A stretch of DNA of 64,000 bases. Origin: Meandrina meandrites. Taxonomy: Eukaryota; Cnidaria; Anthozoa; Scleractinia; Meandrinidae. The stretch covers positions 37,029,637 through 37,093,636 of the forward strand of contig OY855905.1 of NCBI GenBank assembly GCA_963693305.1, written 5' to 3'. Positions 1-9,470 of this stretch are shown here, in pieces. The notes below the pieces were generated by a model. That model did no database searches. It saw nothing but the letters and a program-made list of their open reading frames with translations, and was not told the origin of the DNA. Within the stretch, counting starts at the first letter, position 1. Every line of letters begins with the position of its first letter. The position numbers were made by a program, and so were the translations under genes.

Positions 1-59
1 TACGTCACGCGCGTGCTTTATGGAGTTATAATGCACGCTGCTAACGTCACAAGTTTTAG

Positions 60-290
60 CGCGCGCAATTTCTTTAACATTTTATAAAAGAAATAAAGAA
101 CTTGTCCTCGTGCATTGTTGAGTTATATAAGCACGCGGGAATTTTTAAGAACACTCGAGAAGTGCGAGAAGCACTCGGCTAAGCCTCGTGCTTCTCTATG
201 CACTTCTCTCGTGTTCTTAAAAATTCCCGCGTGCTTATATAACTCAACAATGCACTCAGGCGCGTTTTTTATTTCTTTAATAATGAACGT
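60..290. mobile_element. Palindromic MITE-like element (family A, copy 1)
   Basis: The core palindrome is 110-255, with arms 110-165 and 200-255 that are nearly perfect reverse complements, plus an inner hairpin (GAGAAGCA...TGCTTCTC). The flank AATTTCTTTAACATTTTATA and the arm recur at 57080-57255, so this is a dispersed family and not a one-off hairpin. Confidence 0.7.
268..273 (-). promoter_or_regulatory. Candidate polyadenylation signal of the Arg-rich gene
   Basis: TTTATT on the plus strand reads AATAAA on the minus strand, about 80 bases after the TGA stop. It lies in the flank of the palindromic element centred at 110-255. Confidence 0.45.
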
Positions 291-351
291 TGATTCGAAA
301 ACAAAAAAGGTTAAGAATACCAAATACTCAAAGGACAGATTATTCCGCTTT

Positions 352-707
352 TCAATTCCCGAGCAAGACATCGTTCACGTTCAGCTTATCCCCAGTCTTC
401 TGACTGCTTTCATCGGCTTTTGAGGGCACCTGTGTTTCCTGGTCAGCGGCTGTAGGTGGGGAGTCATACACATGCGGTTCTGGTGATGTTTCTGTGAATG
501 CACTGGGGTCGATTGACTCAGACACTTTTGCTTCTGCCGATGTATCGGTGAATGGACTAGGGTCGATTGACTTAGACACTGGACTGGAGACGACTGAGTC
601 AGATGTGTGCAACATTGCTGATGTCTCGGTCAGTGGACTGGACTCGACAGACGTGGAAACTTCCACATCATCTGCCTGTTGTTTGAAAGACTGCGTAGCA
701 GGATGGT
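352..707 (-). other. Last coding exon of the Arg-rich gene: acidic Ser/Thr/Pro tail
   Basis: This exon encodes about 117 residues and is joined in phase 1 to 937-1523 (donor AAAAG/GTATGT, acceptor TTTTTCAG). It has almost no Arg. It contains three degenerate repeats of about 20 residues built on S-I-D-P-S-x-F-T-x-T-S, rich in Asp, Glu, Ser, Thr and Pro, so its charge is opposite to the rest of the protein. It ends in L-L-G-N. Ser/Thr next to acidic residues could be casein kinase 2-type sites (inference). The open frame and the in-frame join favour it belonging to the same transcript, but only RNA data would prove that. Confidence 0.65.
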
Positions 708-3700
708 CTGAAAAATAAAGTACAAGCGTACATGTTCGGTAATCAGACACATTCCATAAGCTGCACTCTCAACAAGCCGATATCGCCCACACTTCTGGTA
801 AGCTTACACTATCCCGTAGAGTGAACACTGGTACCTCCCATAAGCCAAGAGCCCCTGAAAGTCGATAACTACCTTAACCAGACTCCATGATCCAGTAAGC
901 AGACACCACTGAATTCATAACGTGCTCACCACATACCTTTTATTCCGAAACCAAATGGTCCACTACCCTTTCTTCGTATCTTGAGCCAGCCTTTTTTTCC
1001 TCGCATCTTCGCTTTTCCATACCGTAGCCGAATTCGCCGAAGACGTCCACCTAAGACAGCGCGTAGTTTGTTACAGCATTTCTTCACTCGTCGCCACATT
1101 CGTCCGTAACGTATCTGCAAGGTTCCTCCTCTGGCAGGCACGTATCTCCAACGACTTCCAATGCGGATTCCAAATCGACGTCCTCTCAGCGTGATTCTTC
1201 TTCTCCTGCCCCTGAGGCGTACAGTCCATCTGCCGCGCCATCTCTTGACGTACCTCCACCTGCCTCTATACCTGAGTCGCATCTTTACGTGTGTTTTTCT
1301 CCGTCTGAAACCTGTCCATTTTCTTCTATACCAAACCCTCGGCCTTCCTCGTCGAATGCGGATCGTTCGTCCTTTCCGTTTGTAGTGCACCATAAAGCGT
1401 CCCCTACGAGGGTAAATCCAACGTGATCTGCCGCGGATGATCACCTTCAAGCGACGAATGACACGTCTTATTGACCGCCAACGTTTCCTGCCGTCCCTTA
1501 CCGACACTCTTCCGCCTCTGATCCTACGAAATGAAAGAAAAGACGGGAGAACGTCAAAGGTCGCTTTCAAAAAGTGGCGACCTGGACCGGCGTTGAACTC
1601 GTCCCGATTTTAAGTCGTCCAGTCTGGTCACTTACTTACTCCTTAAAATGATCCAAGCGATGACTGATTCAGCAACCACTTAACCTGAGATCATGCCCTT
1701 CCTTCTTACTTATCACTGCGTAATGGCAGCGTTAGATTCGCTTACCTAAGACCATAGTACTTGGTACCAACACGGAACCTTAGTCGCCCAGCCCTCCTTC
1801 GCACTCTTCTGAAACTCCCACCATATTTGAAAAAAATTCTTCCACTGAGCTGTCCGTATCGTCGTCGACGTCTTCGTCTCCTGCGCCTGATCCTTCGCCA
1901 GAACCTCATTAACTTTCTTCGTTTTCGTCTTCTCCTTGCGAGACGAGCTCGACGCGTCGAAGGACGTCTCCATCTGGTCTTGTAAAGGAATCTCAATCTG
2001 CCATAGGAGAATCGAACTAGTCTGGGCCTTCTCTTGTAAAGGACGCGGAGGCTCTTGCCCACTCTAACTACGTGTCTGAAGCATCCTTTAACGTAAATCT
2101 TAAGCTTCCTTCTTACGTTTCGTACTCGGTGCCATCTTTTTCCACGCTTGTAGCGGACTACACCCTGTCTGATCCTAGCATTAAAAAAATTAAGATTAAA
2201 AGCCACGTTTCTGTAATAATATCCAAACACGGTTGTTGTTATTGCGCCGTTGCAGTAACGATTGTTTTTCTTGTCCATAATCTCGAATTTAGAAATTTAG
2301 CTGATGTTATATGATGTGATTAGCAATGGCACAGCACACAAAAGGTAGTTATTTCGTGCCAAGTAGAAAAGAATTGGTTCAAAATTTGCTTCAAAATGAT
2401 GCATCTTAAAGTTATAACATTTACTGAAGCCATAAAAAGGCCAATAAATTTGAAACCATTTGACGCTTGATCTTCAATATCCAGTATTACTTTCATATTT
2501 TCTACAGTTTATATATATATTGCACGGGCGCTATCAATTTATCGTATCTACGAGTTTGCCAGTCTAAATAATACTGTCGTACACGTATCGCCCTACAAGC
2601 GACTGTTCTAAGCCAAGACACAGATGTTAAGTGCTAATAACTAAGTCAATTGATGAGTGGAATGGTGACTTGGATAATGTGAAATCAATGAAGAAAGCGT
2701 TCTTAAGTCAAATTACTTTGGAAAAAGAATTTTCCGAGCCCCATGTCATTTATTTGCATTAATCATTTGGACATATTGAGCTTTGCAGGTAGCCTAACAT
2801 GTGTCACACAAAAACTTAGTAAATGACCTTGCTCAACCTTGCTCATAGCCTGCGAATACAACCGCCTCTCATTCGCTCCCGCTACTGCGTTTCACCCGTA
2901 GTGGCGGGAGCGAATGAGAGGCGGCTGTATTCACAGGCTACCTCGTTCGCCATGAGTTTCCCAAAGTTCAGTGGATAGAGCGTCTGGTAGGTCATGGGTT
3001 CGACTCCCGTTGGGGGCTTCCAGGCAATTTGACTTAAGAACACTTCTTCATTTAATCACTAGGTTCTCGAGAAACGTGATAAGAGCAAATCTAGACTCGA
3101 GCCAAAAACAAATTATTAATTAGTCCTCGTCGGGGCACCACCCAAATCACATGTGATTCTAGATGAGCACATTATTGGTTGGTGTGAAGACACCTTTGTT
3201 CAAGAATGTAGCGTGATTACCAAGTTAACAACAATAACAATCTATAACATGAAAAACAAAACGTATCCATACTTTAATCCATACGATCTGCGTCCATAGC
3301 GGAAAAAGAATTTTCCACGCCTTTGGTAGACTGATCTCCAGATCCTTCCAACCCGTAAACGCATTACGTAACGTCTTCGTCTAGACCGTGTTCTTCTGCG
3401 CCTGACACGCCTGCGTCGTCTGAGGCGTAGCCAGCGTCGTCTTCTACGAACAAAGACCCTCCTTGATGTGACGCGGATACCAATATACTTTCTGCCTACG
3501 CGAATCACGGGCCTTCGTCTGCGGAACACTATCTTTCGCCACCTTGAACCCACACGGGCAAAGAGCCGATAACCTTTCCTTGGTACGCGTCGCCAAGCTC
3601 TTCTGTAAAAGTAATGGAACCTCCCTTGTTTGTACCTGCCAAATAGAGAACGAAAAAAAACTGAAGCAGTCGTAGATTAAATAACAGAAATAAGGAGTGC

Positions 3701-6700
3701 CTAACAAGAGTAGAAAACATGAAACCATACACCAACGTTACGATTAACATTTTACATGTAAAATGACTCATGTTTTACACTGTTTGCGTGTGCATGGTTA
3801 GAATAAGATCTCTTCATAGAAAAGCAAAATAGCCTGTCTTGAGAATAAGTTAGTTTTCTTTGCAAGTTATTTGAGCTCTTACATTGCCCTATGACGTATA
3901 AATAACAGTGATCAAGGTTTCCAAATTTTTATTCCCGATTCGACAAGTTGAGTTGTCGATCGGAAAATTGCATCTCATTAGTGGGACTTGGAAAGACTAT
4001 GTCAAAAATATTCTGCTGGCAATCTGAATAAGCAATCAAGCGTTACAAATGACGAGAAGGTGAAAAAGCCGAATTGTTTCTTCACTGTTACCTGATTCTC
4101 CTTCGCCTTCCTCCAAGGCGGAATGTTAATCGTCCCTTCCATCTGAAAATTTTTCTTGTCTTTCCGCGGTAGTAGACCTTAAACGAGCTGCTGCGACGCC
4201 TGTATCGTCGTAAACGTCTGATTCTGCGCCTTTTCCGTCTTCGATAACGCCTAGTGCGTCGCATTTTACGCCTGAAGCGTCGACGGCGCTGGCGGTGGCG
4301 TCTTTGTCCTCTTCTGTATCTGTAAGTGATTCGTCTCCACCCCTTTCTGAGACGATACACGGGCCTTCCTCGCCTAAACCTGAATGCCCGATATCTACCT
4401 CTTATAAAAACTCTAATCCTGCCTCTGTACCGTCTGGTACGACGCCATTCATGCCTCACGAAGAACTGCAAACGCCTAAGGTAGCGCCAGCGGTGTCCGT
4501 AGCGTAACACGAACTTACCTATTCGGTTACGATATCTGTTGGATGCAGAAGAGGACATGGGTTGGATATTTATACTCAACCCGCAAATAGTTTACAAGAT
4601 CTTTAAGGGGCTACGTCAAAGGTATTTCACAGATTTTTGGTCTAAACTGTATTTTGATATTAGACGTAGGCACGAAAAACATTATCTTTGAAAAGCATTA
4701 TCATCTAAAGGAAGACATGAGCATAATTTGCGGAAAGAAATCAAACCACGGCTATAAATATCGATTTCTTGAAGATGCATGGAAACAACTTGAAAAGTTT
4801 AGCTTCAACTTATCAAGTTGTAATTCATTTTAATCTGAGCCATCCGCAGCCAAACACGCTTGTTAACAGTTCAAGTGCTCTAATGTAGCAATTGTAAATA
4901 AAATTGGACCATTATTTTTAGATTTCCTCAGGCACAAATAAATATTTTGGCTGTTCAAAAATCTGTTAAAATCTGTGACAAAGCCCCCTTAATTCTCCAA
5001 AGCCCCCTTAATTCTCCAAAGCCCCCTTAATTCTTCTTCGAAGGGGGCGGGAAAGGAAGGAAATAGCCACTTTGCATAAATGGCGTCGGCATTTGAACAA
5101 TACATATATCTTATTAGACATTTTAGTGTGTGTGTACTGTAGTATCGCTGTATATTTTTACGAGTTATCCAGTATTGTGGCGAGCCCGAATGGCGATCAG
5201 TCAAAATACAAATGATGAGTACTCTACGAAGCAGTGTTGGATAATAATTATACATCCTAAGCCTCACATTCACGTAAAAATAAAAAAAACCACTCGCTCC
5301 TAAAATCCCGCCAGCTAAGCAGGCTAGTCAAAAATCGTTTGTCTATAAACATCCACACGAGGCTAAGGATGTACAAAGTATTGTTATTCAAAAATTTGGA
5401 CGCAATTTATGCAAAGTGTCTATACTTCAGGAAAATAACTCCAAATAACAGCAAGTAAAGAAATTCAGAAACTGCTTTGAATAGAATTAATCTTTTCCCG
5501 CAAGCTGAACGCACATGGGAAACGAATGCATCATTATTTTCATGGATTCTGGGCGGCACACCCCAACAGGGCAGAATAATAGAATGATCTAATATGGCCA
5601 GGGAGGTCCAGATTGCAGTAGGGCAATAAGAATCACCAGGTCGGGTTTCACATGGCCTGTTACAGTGGGGTGTTTCCACATTCTCTTGTCCCCTCTGGCA
5701 CAACAGAGGAAATAACTTTACCTGACAACTCTTAAACGACGTCTGTAACGCATCACAAAATGCCTCCCTCGCTTGTAAAGTTTTCTGAATCGCTTTCTGA
5801 ACCACACACGTATCACGGATCTGCGTCTACCGCGTCTTCCCCCACGTCTCCTTCGACGTTTTCGCCATCGTCTTCTCATTCTTCTCTTTTTTCGACGCGA
5901 CCTTCTTCGTCTTCGCCTTCGCCTTCTTCTTCGAATGGTCCTTCGTGTTCTAGGTCGTATCCAACGCCCTTTGTAGCTTATCTGCACTCTGCCGCCTACT
6001 ACACGCAGCCGCCGCCGTCCATTTCTAAATCGGATGCGAGCTTTGCCGCGGTAATATCGCAGTAATCGCCAGCGTCGACCAAAGCGGAATTTTATCGGCT
6101 TTCTTCGCAACCATCGTAACCTTCTCCCATACAGAATTCCAATTCTGGCATTGCGATACCTACAAGTCAATCGTCAGACGTCAATATGTAAAGCTTATTT
6201 TACTAACCGATACAATGGCTACGATTTGGCTTTAATTGAGGAATTTATCATTGTTTCTCACATAGAAGGGCAGTTTCATGTCCCCGACCAAGCCTACATT
6301 TCGAAATGAAGTTGTAGAGCACTTACTTCAAAGGGCATGCTTACATCCACTGTTAAACTTACGATATTCGTCTCCATTTTCCTCTGATTCGACCTCGTAG
6401 GTATCGTCCTCGGCGGTAAACGTGAATCCATCTTCCCCTTCGGCTATATCTAAAACGAAGAACCTTACGTCGACGTATTCGTCGTCTGCGTCGTCGGTAT
6501 CTACGCCGCTGACGTCTCACTCGACGCCTTCGTCGTCGCCTCTTTCTACGTCTCCATAATCTTCTTGACCTTCTTCCTCGCGGTGGTATTCTCCTAATCA
6601 CGTTCCACTTCCTACCAAAATGTATCTTAAGGCGTCTTCCCGTGAGCTTGATTCGCCTGTACCGTCCTCTGATGCGCACCACAAGCGTTCCACGACGCCT

Positions 6701-7309
6701 CCTTATATATGACCATCGTCTACGACCCAAGCGGACCTTGAAACGACGTGTGATTCGACGTATAAGACGCCGTTTTCCATTGTAAATTACTCTGAAGTTT
6801 CTTCCCCTTCGATATCTATTGCAATTGAAAAAAAAACTTGAATTTATTTCTGGAAGATCTTATCAGCTTGGATAAAACACTCAGTTACAGGCCGGCCTTC
6901 AAAGTAGCACGATTTCCCAAATGGAAATCTGCATGCCGTTTTTTTTTTATTTATCAGCCGCACCTGAGCGTACAATACAATACGAGCTAATCACTCCGAG
7001 TTCCTTTAGATCCTCTAATCCACCGGCGTAATGAATGCAATAATTTTTCGAGGCTGCTCCGATGACGCAGATTTTATTTGTCAAAATGAGCATTATTTCC
7101 TTACCGGAACGTTATCCATCGACGCCGGTAACGCATCCTGTATCCACCACGCCACGGCACAACCGGCCTCCAATGCCTGCGGTACTTAAAAAGAAGCACA
7201 GCACGTCGGCGTCGGCGTACGTAGCGCTTTCTGCGGCGTCGACGACGTCGCCGTAATCGCCGTCGCCAACGTTGTCGTCTTCTTTGCTCTCTGCTACGTG
7301 CACGAGAAC
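352..7309 (-). CDS. Arginine-rich modular repeat protein, function unknown (8 coding exons seen, 5' end not resolved)
   Basis: I do not recognise this gene. Exons in transcript order: 7105-7309, 6363-6815, 5722-6159, 4092-4535, 3273-3635, 1746-2174, 937-1523, 352-707; stop TGA at 352-354. All junctions have AG acceptors and GT donors, and the frame stays open throughout, giving about 1,090 residues. Arginine makes up roughly a third to a half of the first seven exons, mixed with Tyr, Trp, Gly, Val and Ile, in approximate 17-20 residue repeats (pattern G-R-x-x-V-R-Y-x-G-R-W-R-x-I-R-R). Exons 2-6 each carry a poly-Arg core. The last exon is acidic and Ser/Thr/Pro-rich. No signal peptide or start Met was found; a 48-nt candidate exon lies at 7780-7827. 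An AATAAA (minus strand) sits at 268-273. The alternating polar/aromatic pattern suggests beta strands. A nucleic-acid- or polyanion-binding, structural or assembly role is inference only. Confidence 0.72.
2846..2940. repeat. Short palindrome
   Basis: Arms 2846-2885 and 2898-2940 are reverse complements except for a 3-base insertion and a few mismatches; the loop is about 12 bases. It lies in the intron between exons 3273-3635 and 1746-2174 of the Arg-rich gene. It is followed at 2965-3030 by a stretch resembling the B-box half of a tRNA-derived SINE (GGGTTCGACTCCCGTTGGG). Confidence 0.7.
2965..3030 (+). repeat. tRNA-derived SINE fragment
   Basis: GTTCAGTGGATAGAGCGTC followed by GGGTTCGACTCCCGTTGGGG looks like tRNA A- and B-box remnants. 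A related fragment lies at 8805-8870. Both are too degenerate to be functional tRNA genes. Confidence 0.45.
4979..5033. repeat. Three tandem copies of a 19-bp unit
   Basis: The unit AAAGCCCCCTTAATTCTCC is repeated three times in a row, with the last copy diverging, in the intron between exons 5722-6159 and 4092-4535. It is followed by GAAGGGGGC, the partial reverse complement. Confidence 0.75.
5095..5250. mobile_element. Dispersed palindromic repeat (family B, copy 1)
   Basis: The stretch from ACATATATCTTATTAGACAT to TCTACGAAGCAGTGTTGGAT matches parts of 23497-23790, including the ATCGCTGTATATTTTTA segment and the terminal GAAGCAGTGTTGGATAATA. It lies in an intron of the Arg-rich gene. Confidence 0.6.
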
Positions 7310-7779
7310 CTTTGTGGCGTTACAAACCGTTGGATTAGTAGAAGCATTGGCATGAGGCGAGTTAAGTTAAGGATTAATAATGCGCATACTTTGAGAAATT
7401 TGTAGAAGTTACCCGAGTGACCTGGCAATTTGCAAAGTCTCAAAAACACAAGTCACACACGTTTCAGTCATTTCTAGTCCAGTCCCTGAACCTTCCCTTC
7501 CCTTTTTAGCGAGCAATTTTAACCCCAGCGCGCGCGTTACATCTTAGAAACCCCACACCTCTTTGTCGTTTTTGATTGGTCCATTTTGAGCATGCGCATA
7601 CAAGTTACCCTGGGCTCTCTTCTCTTCTCAACCCTTACATAGGGCGCAGAAGAAAGAGTTCAAGGACTAGATTAAGAGATTACACATTAGCTCCAAACTC
7701 AAATTAGGCTGTGTTTTGTTACAAATGGCCATATACATACACAAAGTATGTATCACAAGAAGATCGCATTCTAACTTAC

Positions 7780-7827
7780 CTCGGAACGTGATACATAGAT
7801 GCACTAAGTTCACATTCTGACGCCAAT
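7780..7827 (-). other. Candidate upstream exon of the Arg-rich gene
   Basis: This 48-nt stretch is bounded by a good acceptor (TTCTTATTTCCTCGCAG) and a good donor (GAG/GTAAGT). In the frame that joins exon 7105-7309 (one base left over plus two bases forming GGT) it reads W-R-Q-N-V-N-L-V-H-L-C-I-T-F-R. The phase fits and T-F-R resembles the end of the next exon, but the piece is short and could be chance. No start codon exon further upstream was identified. Confidence 0.25.
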
Positions 7828-8804
7828 CTGCGAGGAAATAAGAACGCAAAATCAGAATTCAATTTCTAGAAGGTTTTCTACGCTGTGTACATTCGAACAG
7901 ACGGTGTTCATCTTCATCCTGGCATCATTGAAAGTTTTCACGAAAGGCGGATGTCGACAAAAATCACTCTTACATGACGTAAATATTTAATTATATTTAA
8001 TTATGAGGCGATGGTTCACGATGTCTGCCCAGCCCTTTATTTGGTATGTAAACTCATATACCTGTTGTCTTAAAAGATGTGGTATTTCCCTCGCGCTTTC
8101 CGCTTTCCATAAATTACATGTTGTTTTTAACTTTTTATACCGTGATATTTTCGAATGAAGGTCTCACTCTGGGGTTGCCAGGCAAAAATGGTCAAAATGG
8201 CGGCACAACGAACACTTACAATTAAATCTGGAAATACAAACATTTTTGACCTAATTTTTTCAAGGCATCTTTGCGTTCTAAACTAGTCCAGTTTCCCATC
8301 GCTTCCGGAGCGGTTTTCTTCGATCGGTGAACGCAGGAAAATAATCGCGAGAGAACTGGACCCCAGCACCTCGCGCTTCGCAATCACGCTCTCTTTGCAT
8401 GCTGTTTCTCACGCGTTTTTTTTGGCGTTGAGTCTGTGAACAGTCTCGCAGAGTCCCGTGCTTTCCGCAATACTTGAAATGAATCATTGTGCCACGCATT
8501 TATCACAACAGATATATATAGGAAAATCGCCCAAGCTTAAACTTACTTTTGCTAAGGCAGATGTTGCTCAACTTGGGCTTTGGTCCAAGACCTGCAAGAA
8601 AGTGGAAGCAAACCTGAGGAAAAATTGTGGCTACAACTGAATTTACTATCGTGACCATAGCGATTGTATTGCAGCTGCCGCACCATTGAGCTACGTTTAT
8701 GCATCCACCTAACGCACCAAGATCTGGACCACTAAATTATGGACAAGGAGCCATACAACAAGGTTAATAATTATGTAAGTCTCCACAAGCCCTCCAGTAG
8801 CTCC

Positions 8805-8870
8805 ACTGGGTAGATCATCCAACCAATAGATGGAGGGTCATGGATTTGACTCCCGTTGGGAAGTCAGACT
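8805..8870 (+). repeat. tRNA-derived SINE fragment
   Basis: A CTCCACTGGGTAGATCATCC-like A-box region is followed by GGATTTGACTCCCGTTGGGA, resembling a B box. It resembles the fragment at 2965-3030 and is degenerate. Confidence 0.45.
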
Positions 8871-9042
8871 TTTCTTTGTTTAGTAATTCGACTTAAAGGT
8901 AGTAGACCATTTATATAGGTAGTAGACAACCAGTGCCTCGAGTCCATCTTCGACTCTTAGTAAAGCTGACGAAAAGCGAAGTAGCAAGGGGGGGGGGGGG
9001 GGGGGTGTACGGGCGGCGAACACGATATCGGGAAACTAAAGA

Positions 9043-9470
9043 CTGGTGTCCACTAGCGACGGAGTCAGAGTCGTAATCAGAAACGCAGGGTGTTACGATC
9101 TAGTGAAAATCAAACTGACGGAGACGTAAGCAGCGAACGTTCGCTTATGACTCGATCCGTCTAGTGAAAACTTGGTTATCGGAGTCGCAAGTGGAAAGGA
9201 AGCACTCGGAGAGCGTGAATACTAGCATTATGGTTGGTTCGTTCTTCCGCTTCTGCTTGCGACTTCGTCAATCTAGTTTTCACTGGATCATAAGCGACGG
9301 AGTCATAAGCGGAATCGGAAGAAAATGGAACTGTTTCTGATTCTTCCGACCCCGATTCCTTAAAGCTTAATGCTCCGCTTACGATTCCGATATTCGATTT
9401 TCAATAGGTCGTAAGCGCACTTACTATTCCGACTCCGATTCAGATTCCGTTGCTAGGGAAAGCCAACCAG
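9043..9470. mobile_element. Inverted-repeat (MITE-like) element
   Basis: The left end CTGGTGTCCACTAGCGACGG and the reverse complement of the right end (CTGGTTGGCTTTCCCTAGCA, continuing ACGGAATC) match over about 40 bases with small gaps. The interior is built from GACTCCGATTC-type short repeats on both strands, including a CTAGTTTTCACTGGATC internal copy. No transposase frame and no clear target-site duplication were seen. Confidence 0.6.

Larger units (their letters stand above)
1746..6815 (-). repeat. Five homologous protein modules, one per exon, in the Arg-rich gene
   Basis: Exons 6363-6815, 5722-6159, 4092-4535, 3273-3635 and 1746-2174 have the same layout. Each starts with a Y/I-R/K motif directly after the acceptor (YRRGR, YRNAR, YRNRI, YKQGR, IRQGV). 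It then runs through 60-85 residues of Arg/aromatic repeats, a 30-45 residue core of nearly continuous Arg, and a 30-40 residue second repeat block. Three of the five end in a G-R-R/K-x-Y/R-x-G/I-x-R/K type motif just before the donor. Every intron between them is phase 2, and the exon lengths (453, 438, 444, 363, 429) are multiples of three, so each exon can be duplicated or skipped without breaking the frame. Exon 7105-7309 looks like a module lacking its first half. Exon 937-1523 is a longer variant without a poly-Arg core. Confidence 0.75.

Noticed and set aside
5760..6065. Plus-strand Ser/Pro-rich open frame opposite the Arg-rich exons (also 4295-4507, 1161-1385, 7062-7256)
   Set aside because: Antisense of Arg codons (CGN read backwards gives Ser, Pro, Thr, Leu codons). 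The minus-strand frames have the splice sites and the repeat pattern; these do not.
7112..7303. Minus-strand Asp/Ala/Gly-rich frame overlapping the first Arg-rich exon
   Set aside because: It is the shifted frame of the Arg-rich exon 7105-7309, which joins the next exon in phase; the Asp-rich frame does not.
8185..8280. Plus-strand start ATGGTCAAAATGGCGGCACAACG as a first exon
   Set aside because: The frame closes after about 30 codons with no clear donor in frame and no downstream plus-strand exon recognised.
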